DNA from: a bacterium 336/3
GTDB taxonomy: Bacteria > Bacteroidota > Bacteroidia > Cytophagales > Thermonemataceae
Assembly (NCBI GenBank): GCA_001281695.1
Contig: LJIE01000001.1
Span: forward strand, 2,432,586 to 2,496,585
Reading direction: 5' to 3'
Length of the DNA: 64,000 nt
Part shown: piece by piece, positions 33,745-43,540 of the stretch
Layout: every line of letters starts with the position of its first letter
Numbering within the stretch: position 1 is the stretch's first letter
The notes under the pieces: generated by a model
Seen by the model: the letters and a program-made list of their open reading frames with translations, nothing else
Database searches by the model: none
What the model was told of the DNA's origin: nothing
Position numbers and translations under genes: made by a program

Positions 33745-33935
33745 AAATAATTTTTAAGTGAAAGACTTTGCAATAATAAAAAGATATTTTATATCTCTAA
33801 AATTTGTATAAAGATTAGAAATATTATAAATTGCAAAATATTATATTGTATAATCATCTTGAAAAAGAATGTTTTATACAAAAAAAAACTACTATCCATT
33901 TTTTTATTCTTACACAAATACCATTTTATGTACCC

Positions 33936-36900
33936 ATGAAAAAATTATATCTTAGTATCATTCTCTGCTATTTATCATTAGCATTGATGGCTCAAAATTA
34001 TCGTTTGGAGTTACAATCTGGTAACCAGCCATCTAAAATTGCTGTGGAGCAGTTTTCTGCTCAAAAACAAGCCTTTACCCAAGCAAGATTTGGAGCAGGG
34101 ACTTATGTAATTCTACAATTTCATCAAATTCCTAACGAAAATGCAAAAGCTCTTATTCAAAGTAAAGGAGTTACATTGTTAAATTATTTGCCTAATTATG
34201 CTTTTTGGGCATATTTACCTGATAATGTAAACTCAGAAACGCTTAAAAGTATAGGAGTAAAAGATGTTTATCCTTATCAAGGAGAAGATAAAGTTTCGAT
34301 GCTTTTCAAAGGGAAAAAGAAACCTATGTGGGCTATCAAGGAGAATGGTAAATATGATGTATATATTCAATTATATAATAACATTAGTGTTGAGCAAGCT
34401 AAAAATCTTTTGAAAAACTATTCTTGGATAAAGATAATTAATGAAAAAGCAATGCCTAATACAATGGAATTACGTATTCCCATTGATAAATTGAATGAAT
34501 TAGCTCAAATTCCTGTGGTTTTCTATTTAGAACCTACAAACCCAGAACCTTATTTAGAAAATAGAGAATCTACAAGCAATCACCGTATCAATTTTATGAA
34601 TTCAGAATATGCTGCTGGTAGAAAATATGATGGAACAGGTGTGGTAGTTTCTATGGGTGATGATGGTACTGCAGATAGCCACATGGATAAAAAGGGAAGA
34701 ATTACCAATAACCTATCTTCAAATAGTGGGGATCATGGAGACCATGTATCTGGTATTATTATGGGAGCAGGGAATGTTAATCCGCTTATGAAAGGGCAAG
34801 CCTCTGGTGCTCAATTGGAAGTATATAGTGGACATGCTGATATTGACGGGATGCCTGCACCTTATAATGATAAAGGTGTCAAAATTACTTCTCATTCATT
34901 GGGTGAGACACTTAATGCAGGTTATACAAGTGGAGCTGTAAATGTTGATCAACAAATTCGTCAATTTCCTGACTTAATGCACGTATTTTCTAGTGGAAAT
35001 TCGGGTTCAGGTTTTTTCACCATCACAGGTGGTAGAAAAGCAGGAAAAAATGTAATGGCAATAGGAAATCTTACTAAAACAGATGTAATAGCTAGTTCTA
35101 GTAGCCGAGGTCCTTCAGCAGATGGTCGTTTAAAGCCTGAAATTTGTGCTGTTGGAACAAGCGTTCTTTCAACAGGTGAAAATAATACTTATTATAGTTC
35201 AACAGGAACGTCTATGGCTTGCCCTGCTATTTCAGGAACACTTGCTGTTATGTATCATGCTTATAAAAGTTTGAATAGTAATAATAATCCAACATCTGCT
35301 TTAATCAAGGCTATTTTGATGAATACAGCAGATGATTTAGGCAATGCTAATCCTGACTATATTTATGGCTATGGTAGAGTAAATGCTCGTAGAGCTGTAC
35401 TTACTTTGGAAGGCAATAGATATTTTGAAAGTAGCATCAGTCAAGGTGGAGCTAATACACATACGATTAATGTGCCTGCTGGTACAAAACAACTCAAAGT
35501 AATGGTTTATTGGAATGACTATGAGGGTACATCTGCTTCAAGCAATCCTTTAGTCAACAATTTGAATATGACTATTACAACTCCTGCTTCTACAACAGTT
35601 CAACCTTGGATATTAGATTCTGCAAATCCCAGTAGTTTAGCAACAAGAGGAACAGACAATAAAAATAATTCAGAGCAAATTACAATTGATGACCCTGCTA
35701 CTGGCAATCATACAGTAAATATTGCAGGAACAACTATTCCTCAAGGTCCTCAAAACTATGTTGTTGTATATGAATTTGTAAGAGATGAAGTTGTTGTAAT
35801 ATTCCCTCTTGGAGGAGAATCTTTTCATCCTTCTGAAAGTGAAGTAATTAGATGGGATGCATGGGGTACTGATGGGAACTTTACTTTAGAATATTCTACA
35901 AACAATGGTACAAATTGGACAAACATTACTACAGTAGCTGGTTCAGCTCGTTCATTCACTTGGGCTGTACCCAACACACCATCAGGACAAGCACTTGTAA
36001 GAGTAACAAAAGGAGCTTTAAACTCACAAAGCATTGCTAATTTTTCTATTCAAGCACCACCTACAGGGCTTACACTTGTTGGAGCATGTAATGGAGTGTC
36101 TGTATCTTGGACTGCATCTGCTGGAGCTACTGGTTACGAGGTTTTTAGGCTTGGAGCAAAATATATGGAATCAGTGGGTACAACAACATCTACTTCTTTG
36201 ATAGACCCTGTAGCCACAGGTAATACTTATTGGTACGCTGTAAGAGCTTTGGGAACAAATAATTCTAAGAGTAGAAGAACTATAGCCCAGTCATTTACCT
36301 ATACCACAGTTGCTTGTGCAACTGATGCAAGTATTTCTAACATTACTCCAAAAGGAAATGTATGTACACTTACATCATCTACCAACATACAGGTTACAGT
36401 ATCAAATACTGGAACAAGTGCTCTCAATAATCTAACAGTAAACTATACAGTTAAAAAAGCTGATAATAGTGTAGTACATACTGGTTCAGCTAATATTGCG
36501 AGTCTTAACCCAAGTGCTACACAAAATGTAAGCTTTACAGCAGATTTGAGTAAAATAAACGAAAATTATACCATAGAAGCTACTGTTACAGCTGCTGGAG
36601 ATGGTAATGCAGCTAATAATACATTATCATCAACAGCCTTTAATGCAGGTGTAAATGTAACAATTACACAAGATGGTTCTAGAATTGTGGCTACACCTGG
36701 TTATAGAAATTATCGTTGGTTTTTAAATGGTACATTATTAGCATCTACAGGAACTACCAATGAGCTGACCATCAGTCAGATGGGTACATATACAGTAGAG
36801 GCTCAATCTACAGCTTCCACTTGTAAAAGTACATCAGCAAATTTTGTAGTAACAGTACTTGCTTTAGAAGATGTTTCTGAACAGTTAGGTTTATTTCCTA

Positions 36901-37118
36901 ATCCGACAACGGATAAATTACAAGTAAATTTACCTAAAGAGTTTTATGGTAACAACGTTTTAGAACTTACAGATGTAAGTGGACGTAAAGTGTATCAGAA
37001 AACAATACAAGATGGTCTAAAACAAAGTATTGATTTGAATAATTTACCAAAAGGAATTTATATTTTAGAAATCAGAAATGAAAAATATAAAGCCATTAAA
37101 AAGGTAATCAAACAATAA
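33936..37118 (+). CDS. Secreted S8 subtilisin-like protease with T9SS type A sorting domain
   Basis: The ATG at 33936 gives MKKLYLSIILCYLSLALMAQ, a clear signal peptide; the ATG at 33831 would precede it with 35 unlikely residues. A propeptide follows (about 20-215). The S8 catalytic triad is Asp242 (SMGDDG), His267 (DHGDHVSG) and Ser426 (GTSMACPAISG). The His motif is degenerate compared with GHGTHVAG. Downstream lie a P/homoB-like sandwich, a Ser/Thr-rich domain, a fibronectin III-like domain (SWTASAGATGYEVF) and a CARDB-like domain. The C-terminal 80 residues (LGLFPNPTTDKLQV ... KGIYILEI) are a T9SS type A signal. The protein should be exported through the type IX machinery and be surface-bound or released. 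A strong terminator follows. Confidence 0.92.
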   Translation: MKKLYLSIILCYLSLALMAQNYRLELQSGNQPSKIAVEQFSAQKQAFTQARFGAGTYVILQFHQIPNENAKALIQSKGVTLLNYLPNYAFWAYLPDNVNSETLKSIGVKDVYPYQGEDKVSMLFKGKKKPMWAIKENGKYDVYIQLYNNISVEQAKNLLKNYSWIKIINEKAMPNTMELRIPIDKLNELAQIPVVFYLEPTNPEPYLENRESTSNHRINFMNSEYAAGRKYDGTGVVVSMGDDGTADSHMDKKGRITNNLSSNSGDHGDHVSGIIMGAGNVNPLMKGQASGAQLEVYSGHADIDGMPAPYNDKGVKITSHSLGETLNAGYTSGAVNVDQQIRQFPDLMHVFSSGNSGSGFFTITGGRKAGKNVMAIGNLTKTDVIASSSSRGPSADGRLKPEICAVGTSVLSTGENNTYYSSTGTSMACPAISGTLAVMYHAYKSLNSNNNPTSALIKAILMNTADDLGNANPDYIYGYGRVNARRAVLTLEGNRYFESSISQGGANTHTINVPAGTKQLKVMVYWNDYEGTSASSNPLVNNLNMTITTPASTTVQPWILDSANPSSLATRGTDNKNNSEQITIDDPATGNHTVNIAGTTIPQGPQNYVVVYEFVRDEVVVIFPLGGESFHPSESEVIRWDAWGTDGNFTLEYSTNNGTNWTNITTVAGSARSFTWAVPNTPSGQALVRVTKGALNSQSIANFSIQAPPTGLTLVGACNGVSVSWTASAGATGYEVFRLGAKYMESVGTTTSTSLIDPVATGNTYWYAVRALGTNNSKSRRTIAQSFTYTTVACATDASISNITPKGNVCTLTSSTNIQVTVSNTGTSALNNLTVNYTVKKADNSVVHTGSANIASLNPSATQNVSFTADLSKINENYTIEATVTAAGDGNAANNTLSSTAFNAGVNVTITQDGSRIVATPGYRNYRWFLNGTLLASTGTTNELTISQMGTYTVEAQSTASTCKSTSANFVVTVLALEDVSEQLGLFPNPTTDKLQVNLPKEFYGNNVLELTDVSGRKVYQKTIQDGLKQSIDLNNLPKGIYILEIRNEKYKAIKKVIKQ

Positions 37119-37122
37119 AATT

Positions 37123-37160
37123 AAAAAGAAAGACTTTGTAAATGCAAAGTCTTTCTTTTT
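37123..37160 (+). terminator. Strong intrinsic terminator
   Basis: A 16-base perfect stem (AAAAAGAAAGACTTTG with its complement) and a 6-base loop, running into a T-tract, four bases after the subtilisin stop codon. Confidence 0.85.
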
Positions 37161-37193
37161 TTCTATCTTGCGTAGGCTTCAAAATAAGTATAT

Positions 37194-37820
37194 ATGCAAG
37201 ATTTTTTTGTAAATTATTTAGGTATTTCTGAGAACCTCTTTGCTTGGATTATTTTACCCTGCCTTATCTTTTTAGCCCGTATTACAGATGTTTCTATTGG
37301 TACAGTAAGAATTTTACTCATGATGAATGGTAAAAAAAAACTGGCTACTTTTTTGGGTTTCTGCGAATCTTTAATTTGGATAACAATTATCACAGCTATT
37401 TTTAAACAAGTCAATAATCCACTTGCGTATGTAGCCTATGCAGGAGGTTATGCCACAGGAACTTTTATGGGAATGACGCTTGAAAATAAATTGGGTGTAG
37501 GAAAAGTATTGGTTCGTTTTATTACTCGTCAAGATGCTACAGCTCTTGTAGAACACCTTAGAACAACTCGTTTTGGATTCACCAACGTAAAAGCTGAAGG
37601 ACATAAAGGAGGAGTAAACCTTATTTTTTCTGTGGTGGAACGTAAAGATTTAAAAGAATTGGTAGATATTGTCAAAAGTTATCATCCAAAAGCTTTTTAT
37701 AGTGTAGAAGCTACCAAATATGCCTCTGAACCTGTTGATGACAACGAAGAAGAATCTTTACAAAAAAGAAAACAAAACTTTTTTCAATTATTTATGAAAG
37801 ATTTTCTGAAAAGAAAGTAA
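37194..37820 (+). CDS. UPF0316 (DUF5698/DUF2179) membrane protein
   Basis: The N-terminal half has three hydrophobic helices (about 14-34, 45-66 and 78-96) with LARITDVSIGTVRILLM and GYATGTFMGMTLENKL, the DUF5698 pattern. The C-terminal half is a DUF2179 domain (FITRQDATALVEHLRTTRFG, then VNLIFSVVERKDLKELVDIV), a small ferredoxin-like fold. An acidic linker and basic tail close the protein. DUF2179 domains occur in membrane proteins of unknown ligand specificity. It lies upstream of mraY with a 90-base gap that contains a short tandem repeat. Confidence 0.82.
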   Translation: MQDFFVNYLGISENLFAWIILPCLIFLARITDVSIGTVRILLMMNGKKKLATFLGFCESLIWITIITAIFKQVNNPLAYVAYAGGYATGTFMGMTLENKLGVGKVLVRFITRQDATALVEHLRTTRFGFTNVKAEGHKGGVNLIFSVVERKDLKELVDIVKSYHPKAFYSVEATKYASEPVDDNEEESLQKRKQNFFQLFMKDFLKRK

Positions 37821-37862
37821 GTTTGAACTTGGAAATATTAATGAACATTGAACAATAGACAA

Positions 37863-37899
37863 TGACCATTTAGAATTTAAGAATTGACCATTTAGAATT
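37863..37899. repeat. Short tandem repeat upstream of mraY
   Basis: TGACCATTTAGAATT occurs at 37863-37877 and again at 37885-37899, a 22-base period. It occupies the gap directly before the mraY start codon. Confidence 0.7.
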
Positions 37900-37909
37900 C
37901 ACCTGACTT

Positions 37910-39187
37910 ATGTTATATTACCTTTTTGATTACTTAGAACACGAATTTGATTTTTTTGGTGCTGGTGTGTTTCAGTATATTTCTTTTAGGGCTGGAGCAG
38001 CCTCCTTACTTTCTTTACTGATTAGTACAATTTATGGTAAAAAAATCATCAATTATTTACGTAAAAAACAGATAGGTGAGGACATCAGAAATTTAGGTCT
38101 GAGTGGACAGATGGAGAAAAAAGGAACACCTACAATGGGTGGAGTCATCATTATTCTTGCTATTCTTATCCCAACACTTCTTTTTGCCAAATTAGATAAT
38201 ATTTATGTATTACTATTGATTATCACGCTTGTAGGTTTGGGTTTTATTGGTTTTTTGGACGATTATTTAAAGCTTGCCAAGAAAAATAAAGAAGGACTTT
38301 CAGGAAAATTTAAAATTGTAGGGCAAGTAAGTATTGGCTTAGTCGTTGGAGTAACACTTTATTATCATAGTGGAATAGTGGTACAAGAACGTGTACCTTT
38401 AGGACAAGAAACACGAATAGAGCAAATTAAAAAAGAAGAAAAAGATGTTAGAATTGATAAAATAGAAAGAAAAGGAGAAAAACCTTATTATGCAGTAGCC
38501 TATAAATCTACTAAAACAACCGTTCCTTTTTTAAAAGGAAATTCTTTTGACTATAAAGTGCTCAATGTGGTACACACAGACTGGCTGGAGGCGATTATTT
38601 ATATTGGAATGGTTATCTTTGTAGTAACAGCAGTCTCGAATGCAGCAAATATTACAGATGGCATAGATGGGCTTGCAGCTGGTACGTCAGGCATTATAGG
38701 GCTTACACTTGCTATTTTCGCATATTTATCAGGAAATATCATCTTTTCTGGTTACCTGAATATCATGTATATCCCAAATTTGGGAGAACTCGTCATATTT
38801 GCAACAGCATTTGCAGGGGCTTGTGCTGGTTTTTTATGGTACAATTCATTTCCTGCTCAGATTTTTATGGGAGATACAGGTAGCCTTGCATTGGGTGGTG
38901 TGATAGCTGTTTTGGCTATTTGTGTACGCAAAGAACTCATGATACCTGTTTTGTGTGGGATATTTTTTGCGGAAGTTCTTTCTGTAACCTTACAAGTTGC
39001 ATATTTTAAATACCAAAAAAGAAAGCATGGTTTAGAATATGCTCAAAAAAATCGTTTGTTTTTGATGGCTCCCTTACATCATCATTACCAGAAAAAAGGC
39101 TATCATGAGGCTAAAATTGTAACACGTTTCTGGCTGATTAGCATTCTACTAGCTGTATTTTGTTTAGTAACACTAAAATTAAGATAA
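37910..39187 (+). CDS. mraY: Phospho-N-acetylmuramoyl-pentapeptide transferase
   Basis: MraY transfers phospho-MurNAc-pentapeptide from UDP to undecaprenyl phosphate, making lipid I of the peptidoglycan pathway. It is a ten-helix inner-membrane enzyme. Catalytic and signature blocks are [20 protein letters not shown] (the double Asp), [27 protein letters not shown] and [13 protein letters not shown]. The 425 residues include a polar insertion (about 160-215) between two helices, common in Bacteroidota MraY. Normally the gene lies inside the dcw cluster between murF and murD. Here neither neighbour is present, so it is an isolated copy or one moved out of the cluster. A hairpin terminator follows. 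Confidence 0.95.
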   Translation: MLYYLFDYLEHEFDFFGAGVFQYISFRAGAASLLSLLISTIYGKKIINYLRKKQIGEDIRNLGLSGQMEKKGTPTMGGVIIILAILIPTLLFAKLDNIYVLLLIITLVGLGFIGFLDDYLKLAKKNKEGLSGKFKIVGQVSIGLVVGVTLYYHSGIVVQERVPLGQETRIEQIKKEEKDVRIDKIERKGEKPYYAVAYKSTKTTVPFLKGNSFDYKVLNVVHTDWLEAIIYIGMVIFVVTAVSNAANITDGIDGLAAGTSGIIGLTLAIFAYLSGNIIFSGYLNIMYIPNLGELVIFATAFAGACAGFLWYNSFPAQIFMGDTGSLALGGVIAVLAICVRKELMIPVLCGIFFAEVLSVTLQVAYFKYQKRKHGLEYAQKNRLFLMAPLHHHYQKKGYHEAKIVTRFWLISILLAVFCLVTLKLR

Positions 39188-39221
39188 AAAAATACTCCCG
39201 ATTAATTTTACGGAGTGAACC

Positions 39222-39270
39222 AATTGCTTTGTCGAGCCAATTATTTAAATTGCTCTGACAAAGCAATTTT
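39222..39270 (+). terminator. Terminator hairpin after mraY
   Basis: AATTGCTTTGTC pairs with GACAAAGCAATT (12 bases) and, after one bulge, GAGC pairs with GCTC. The right arm runs into TTTTATTTT. Confidence 0.75.
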
Positions 39271-39304
39271 ATTTTGCCTATTAAAACCAATAATATGAAG
39301 CAAC

Positions 39305-42300
39305 ATGGACAATTATCAAAAAAACTATTATCCCCACACTGATATTTTAGAATCAGAAGGTGTTCTTATCGATGATGAGATGCAAGGAGAATGGAAATTT
39401 TACCATCCCAATGGAAGTATCAAACAGTATGGGAGTTATCAAAATGACTTTGCAGAAGGAGAATTTCATTATTTTAATGAAGCAGGTAAGAAAACTTCTC
39501 AGGGAGGTTTTAAAAATGGGAAATGGGATGGTATTTGGTCTTGGTACAACGAAAATGAACAAGAATATTGTCGAGGGTATTATTCTGATGGATTGAAGGC
39601 AGGAAATTGGGTCTGGTTTTTTACTGAAAAAAGCATAAGTAGAGAAGCACATTATACAAATGATATGCTTCATGGAAAAGATGTCAATTATTTTAACAAT
39701 GGAAAAATATCTTATACCCAACATTGGCAAAATGGATTGTTGGACGGAGAATATGAGAAATGGGATGAAAATGGAAATCTTTTAGAAAAGGGTACTTATA
39801 AAGAAGGGTTTAAACATGGGAAATTCATTCTTGTTGAAAATGCGAAGGAAAAAGAAGTTGAGTACGAAATGGGTTGCTCTATCTTAACAGAAAAACACAT
39901 TAATCAGATATTAAAAGTATTTGCTACAAAAAAAGATTTCTATAAAATAGAAGATGCTGTTGAAAAAATAGTAGGCTGGGAGTCTATTTATGCCAGTATT
40001 TGGCAAATGATACGATTAGGACATACAATACCTATTCATCTGTTAGGTTTTGGAGGTTTATCAAAATATACAAACCTCATTACACCTGAATACCTCATAA
40101 AATTGCTTAAAACTGCTGATTTTACTGAAAAAAGCAATATTGGAGGGAAAATGTTTAAATTTTGGTCGTACGATTTGGATAAAATGTGCATGCATCTTTA
40201 TCTAAAATCGCCAGAAGCATTTGAGGATGTATGGGAAGAATTTACTCCTTTGGCACAAGAAGGCTTTAAAACTGTATTGGTACGTTTTGGTAAACTACCT
40301 GCAAATAAGTTAAGTAAAAAAATGGCATCTTATATTGCTTATAATCTATTACATACACAAGCTAATGGATATAAAGTCTATTCTGCTGAAGGTATTGCCG
40401 ATCATGTATGGTGGTGTGAAGATAGTAAACTTGTAGAGTTAGATACTTACAAACCTGATAACTTTCAGAAATTTGTAGAAAAGTTTGTTCCTCTCAAAGA
40501 TTTCAAAAAATCTTTGTTGAAAGAATCTCTTAAATTTCAATGGAATTTACCTTTGCCACAAGCCTATCCTGCTGTAGAAGAAGCAAGTGTAGATGAGTTT
40601 ATTCAGTTATACAAGGCTTTTTCTACATCAGATTATCATAATTTTTATAAAGCTCTCTTAGAAATACGAAATGATAGTGTTGAGGAACTTGAAACCATCA
40701 TTCAGGGAATAAAAGAAGATTATCGAGCAGGACAGAAAGCAGAAACAACCGTAATAGTTGCCATCTTAAAAAGAAAAAAACAAAATTTGCCAGTACCTGA
40801 GTGGTATGATGATTTAATAGGGGGCGATTCATTTTATCAGGTAATGGAGAGCAGTTCTAAAAAGTGGTTTGTAGGCTTAGAACAAACACAAGAAGCCTTG
40901 CTATACCTATCAGAGGAGAGAGCAAATAAGATTTTCAAAAAAGTACTTGATGAAAAATACCTATGGAAATCGGCTTTTCCAATGGTTCATCTTATGGATA
41001 AAAGCTTGCAAATGGATGCAATACAGGTGCTTTCTGATAAACTTGAAAAGGATTTAGGTGTTTATAATGTACAACCTATTGCCAAAGGCTTATCACATAT
41101 AGAAAATATGGAATGGCTTGATTCTGTTACACTCAATGTTGCTCCCCAAAAAAATATCTATGAAGTATTGACAATGGCAATATTGATAAAACTAGCAGAC
41201 ATGGCTGATAAACAAATACTTTGGGATGAAAAATATGACCAATATATCAACATACATTTGTGGTTACCTAAATATGGAGACGATTTTGACCATTATTTAC
41301 AACCATATTTTGAAAAAATTACAAGCTTTTTATCTCAAGAACGTCTTGTAAAACAACTACTTCCACAGATACAGACAGACAAAATGACAACCATCAGAGT
41401 ATTTAGTTTGCTTTCTGATGACTCACCTCATGCACTTCTTGAAAAAGCATTTGAAACAGTTGGAACAAATCAGATAAAAATATTGAATACCAACTGGATA
41501 CAGCGTTCACTTTCTGAAAAACTTAAAATGAATGCTGAAAGGCTTATCAATCTTGCTATCGAAAAAGGTGCTGATGGAGAAATGCTCAATACCTTTAAAA
41601 ATACTATTGGAGAAGAAAAACTAAAAAAAATATATGCTCAATTAAAGGGAAATAATATGGAAGAATTAAATCTAACACCTGCTAATCTATTAAAGCAATT
41701 GTGTCAGAAGTATTTTGATAAAAATCCGAATGCCCAAGGCTTAACGGTGTATTATCTTGCACCTGACTACGATAAAACTGTATCAGCAAACGAAATTAAT
41801 CGTATTAGAGGAAATGCTTTAACAATTAAAGAGGACTTGATACCTAAATATAATTCGGAGCCTATGAAGCATATTTTTACATTAGACTTGGATGCGTTGC
41901 CTCTATTTAAAAAGCAGGTAGGAGAAGAATATAGAGCTTTGGCTTTTTTTAGTTATGAAGAAGAATGGGAAAATCCCTCAAAAACAGTTTTGTTGAAAGC
42001 CGAAGATATTTTAGAAATACCAGCATCAGAAGATGGATATTCGTTTGAAATTACCGAAATTAAGATACCTTCAGGGGCATTTTTTATGGACTATGATGCT
42101 CAAATGGATGAAAATAATGCAGATTTGAAAACCATCAGGAAGAAAATATTTAATGCACCTGCTTATGTGTGTGGTGAACCTATCTGGATTCAGGAACCAG
42201 AAGACGGACCAGATTTTTATATGCAATTTAGTGAAAGTTTTGGAGATATGAACTTAGGAGATTCTGGGGAGATGTATGTTTTTGAAGGTTATGCCTTCTG

Positions 42301-42313
42301 GCAATGTTACTAA
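39305..42313 (+). CDS. Large MORN/YwqK-repeat protein with DUF1963-like C-terminus
   Basis: This is a cytosolic-looking protein of 1002 residues without a signal. Residues about 12-185 are seven MORN-type repeats of the YwqK kind, such as MQGEWKFYHPNGSIKQYGSY and WDGIWSWYNENEQEYCRGYY. Residues 190-820 are a long helical region rich in Leu, Lys and Glu with no recognised domain. The last 110 residues (LKAEDILEIPAS to GDSGEMYVFEGYAFWQCY) end like DUF1963/YwqG proteins. YwqK and YwqG lie next to each other in Bacillus toxin loci, so a fusion is interesting. Function is unknown. It appears as a single gene between two terminators. Confidence 0.72.
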   Translation: MDNYQKNYYPHTDILESEGVLIDDEMQGEWKFYHPNGSIKQYGSYQNDFAEGEFHYFNEAGKKTSQGGFKNGKWDGIWSWYNENEQEYCRGYYSDGLKAGNWVWFFTEKSISREAHYTNDMLHGKDVNYFNNGKISYTQHWQNGLLDGEYEKWDENGNLLEKGTYKEGFKHGKFILVENAKEKEVEYEMGCSILTEKHINQILKVFATKKDFYKIEDAVEKIVGWESIYASIWQMIRLGHTIPIHLLGFGGLSKYTNLITPEYLIKLLKTADFTEKSNIGGKMFKFWSYDLDKMCMHLYLKSPEAFEDVWEEFTPLAQEGFKTVLVRFGKLPANKLSKKMASYIAYNLLHTQANGYKVYSAEGIADHVWWCEDSKLVELDTYKPDNFQKFVEKFVPLKDFKKSLLKESLKFQWNLPLPQAYPAVEEASVDEFIQLYKAFSTSDYHNFYKALLEIRNDSVEELETIIQGIKEDYRAGQKAETTVIVAILKRKKQNLPVPEWYDDLIGGDSFYQVMESSSKKWFVGLEQTQEALLYLSEERANKIFKKVLDEKYLWKSAFPMVHLMDKSLQMDAIQVLSDKLEKDLGVYNVQPIAKGLSHIENMEWLDSVTLNVAPQKNIYEVLTMAILIKLADMADKQILWDEKYDQYINIHLWLPKYGDDFDHYLQPYFEKITSFLSQERLVKQLLPQIQTDKMTTIRVFSLLSDDSPHALLEKAFETVGTNQIKILNTNWIQRSLSEKLKMNAERLINLAIEKGADGEMLNTFKNTIGEEKLKKIYAQLKGNNMEELNLTPANLLKQLCQKYFDKNPNAQGLTVYYLAPDYDKTVSANEINRIRGNALTIKEDLIPKYNSEPMKHIFTLDLDALPLFKKQVGEEYRALAFFSYEEEWENPSKTVLLKAEDILEIPASEDGYSFEITEIKIPSGAFFMDYDAQMDENNADLKTIRKKIFNAPAYVCGEPIWIQEPEDGPDFYMQFSESFGDMNLGDSGEMYVFEGYAFWQCY

Positions 42314-42315
42314 AC

Positions 42316-42345
42316 AAAAAAGGGTTTTTTATAAAGCCCTTTTTA
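42316..42345. terminator. Bidirectional terminator overlapping the menE stop codon
   Basis: AAAAAGGGTTTT pairs with AAAGCCCTTTTT (one T-G wobble) around a 4-base loop, followed by T-rich sequence. The right arm encodes the last codons of menE on the minus strand. Confidence 0.75.
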
Positions 42346-43402
42346 TTTTTCCTGTTTCTGTTTCTAAAAAATGGTCTTTGTAAAAAATCTTTTTGGGTAT
42401 TTGATATTTATCCACCAATAAAGATAACTCTTTCATAATCAAAGTTTCTTGTTCACTATCCAAAGCCTTTCCTTCAATACATAATACCAAAATCTGCCCA
42501 AAGGTTTCATCAGAAATGCCAGTACAAAAAAATCTTTGGCGGAGTTTGAGTTTTTCCCATACTTTTTCGAGTTTATTTTCGATGTTTTCCAGTTGAATCT
42601 TAATTCCTCCACTGTTGATGACATTATCAATTCTACCAATGATTTTAAAATATTGATTATCAATGATTTCTGCAATGTCATTTGTAAAAATTTCTTCAAA
42701 ATTGGTAGTAGGAGAAGTGATACACAAACATCCTCTTTCATCCAATCGAATTTTTACACCTTCAATGACTTCAAAATAAGGCTGTTTTTGTTTGGTGTTC
42801 AGCAAACGTGTAGCAATGTGAGTAATCGTTTCTGTCATCGCATACGTATGATATACAGGTACTTGCAGGCTTTCAATGAAAGTTTCTAATGAAGCACTAA
42901 TGCTTGCACCACCCAAAATAATGGTTTTGAACTGATTGAGTAGGGTAATTTTTTCAGGAGTTTTTTCAAAGATGGTTTGTAACTGAAGAGGTACAAATGC
43001 CACAAAATCAAAAGATTCGGTGATTTTTTCTAAAGGATTGCTTGAAGGTTCTTGGAGTAACATTTGCCAGCCAAGTTCCAAACCTCGTATAAGCATCATT
43101 TTACCTGCAATGTAGTCTGTGTGCAGGCAAACCAATGCTGTTTCGTCTCCTTTGAGTCCAAATGCTAGTTTTGTAAGGCGTACACTTTCAAGCATTTGTG
43201 TTCTTGAAATTTCAATGGGTTTGGGCGTTCCTGTTGAGCCTGAAGTATTGACTACAAATTGTTCTTTTCCTGAAAGCCACTCTTTGCAAAATTCAATGGT
43301 ATTTTGGAGATATGGAGAAAAAGAAAGTGTAGAAATATCTACACTTTGAATATCAGCTATTTGATAAGACGTATTTTGATATTGAATACTTGCTTGTTTC
43401 AC
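42329..43402 (-). CDS. menE: O-succinylbenzoate-CoA ligase (acyl-CoA synthetase family)
   Basis: This is an AMP-forming ligase that activates o-succinylbenzoate with CoA in menaquinone synthesis. NTSGSTGTPKPIEISR is the ATP-binding P-loop, YAMTETITHIATR the YGMTE-type adenylate motif, and IIGRIDNVINSGGIKIQLE the hinge (A8) motif. The terminal TGKIKR has the catalytic Lys. At 357 residues it is much shorter than typical AMP ligases (about 450-550) but matches the compact MenE of many Bacteroidota, lacking part of the N-terminal subdomain. No other men genes are adjacent, so the MenE label rests on size and motif similarity. A palindromic repeat pair separates it from nadC. Confidence 0.8.
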   Translation of the reverse strand: MKQASIQYQNTSYQIADIQSVDISTLSFSPYLQNTIEFCKEWLSGKEQFVVNTSGSTGTPKPIEISRTQMLESVRLTKLAFGLKGDETALVCLHTDYIAGKMMLIRGLELGWQMLLQEPSSNPLEKITESFDFVAFVPLQLQTIFEKTPEKITLLNQFKTIILGGASISASLETFIESLQVPVYHTYAMTETITHIATRLLNTKQKQPYFEVIEGVKIRLDERGCLCITSPTTNFEEIFTNDIAEIIDNQYFKIIGRIDNVINSGGIKIQLENIENKLEKVWEKLKLRQRFFCTGISDETFGQILVLCIEGKALDSEQETLIMKELSLLVDKYQIPKKIFYKDHFLETETGKIKRAL

Positions 43403-43413
43403 AATTTTATACC

Positions 43414-43496
43414 AAACCTTATAGGTTTATTTTTTGTAAAAAACTTGATAATCAGTAAATAAACTCATAAAAAGTACTTAAAAACCTATAAGGTTT
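43414..43496. repeat. Pair of inverted palindromic units (AAACCTTATAGGTTT family), copy 1
   Basis: AAACCTTATAGGTTT at 43414-43428 and its exact complement AAACCTATAAGGTTT at 43482-43496 are separated by 53 bases. Each unit is itself a 6-base inverted repeat with a 3-base centre. A related pair lies at 62657-62709. Confidence 0.8.
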
Positions 43497-43540
43497 CTAT
43501 TGTTTAAACTTATAATTTATCACTCATAACTTATCACTAC

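Noticed and set aside
37863-37899. Two copies of TGACCATTTAGAATT considered as a CRISPR start
   Set aside because: Only two copies with a 7-base gap, no cas genes; a local tandem duplication.
42329-43402. menE considered as truncated
   Set aside because: The ATP-binding, adenylate, hinge and terminal Lys motifs are all present and the length fits compact MenE of Bacteroidota.
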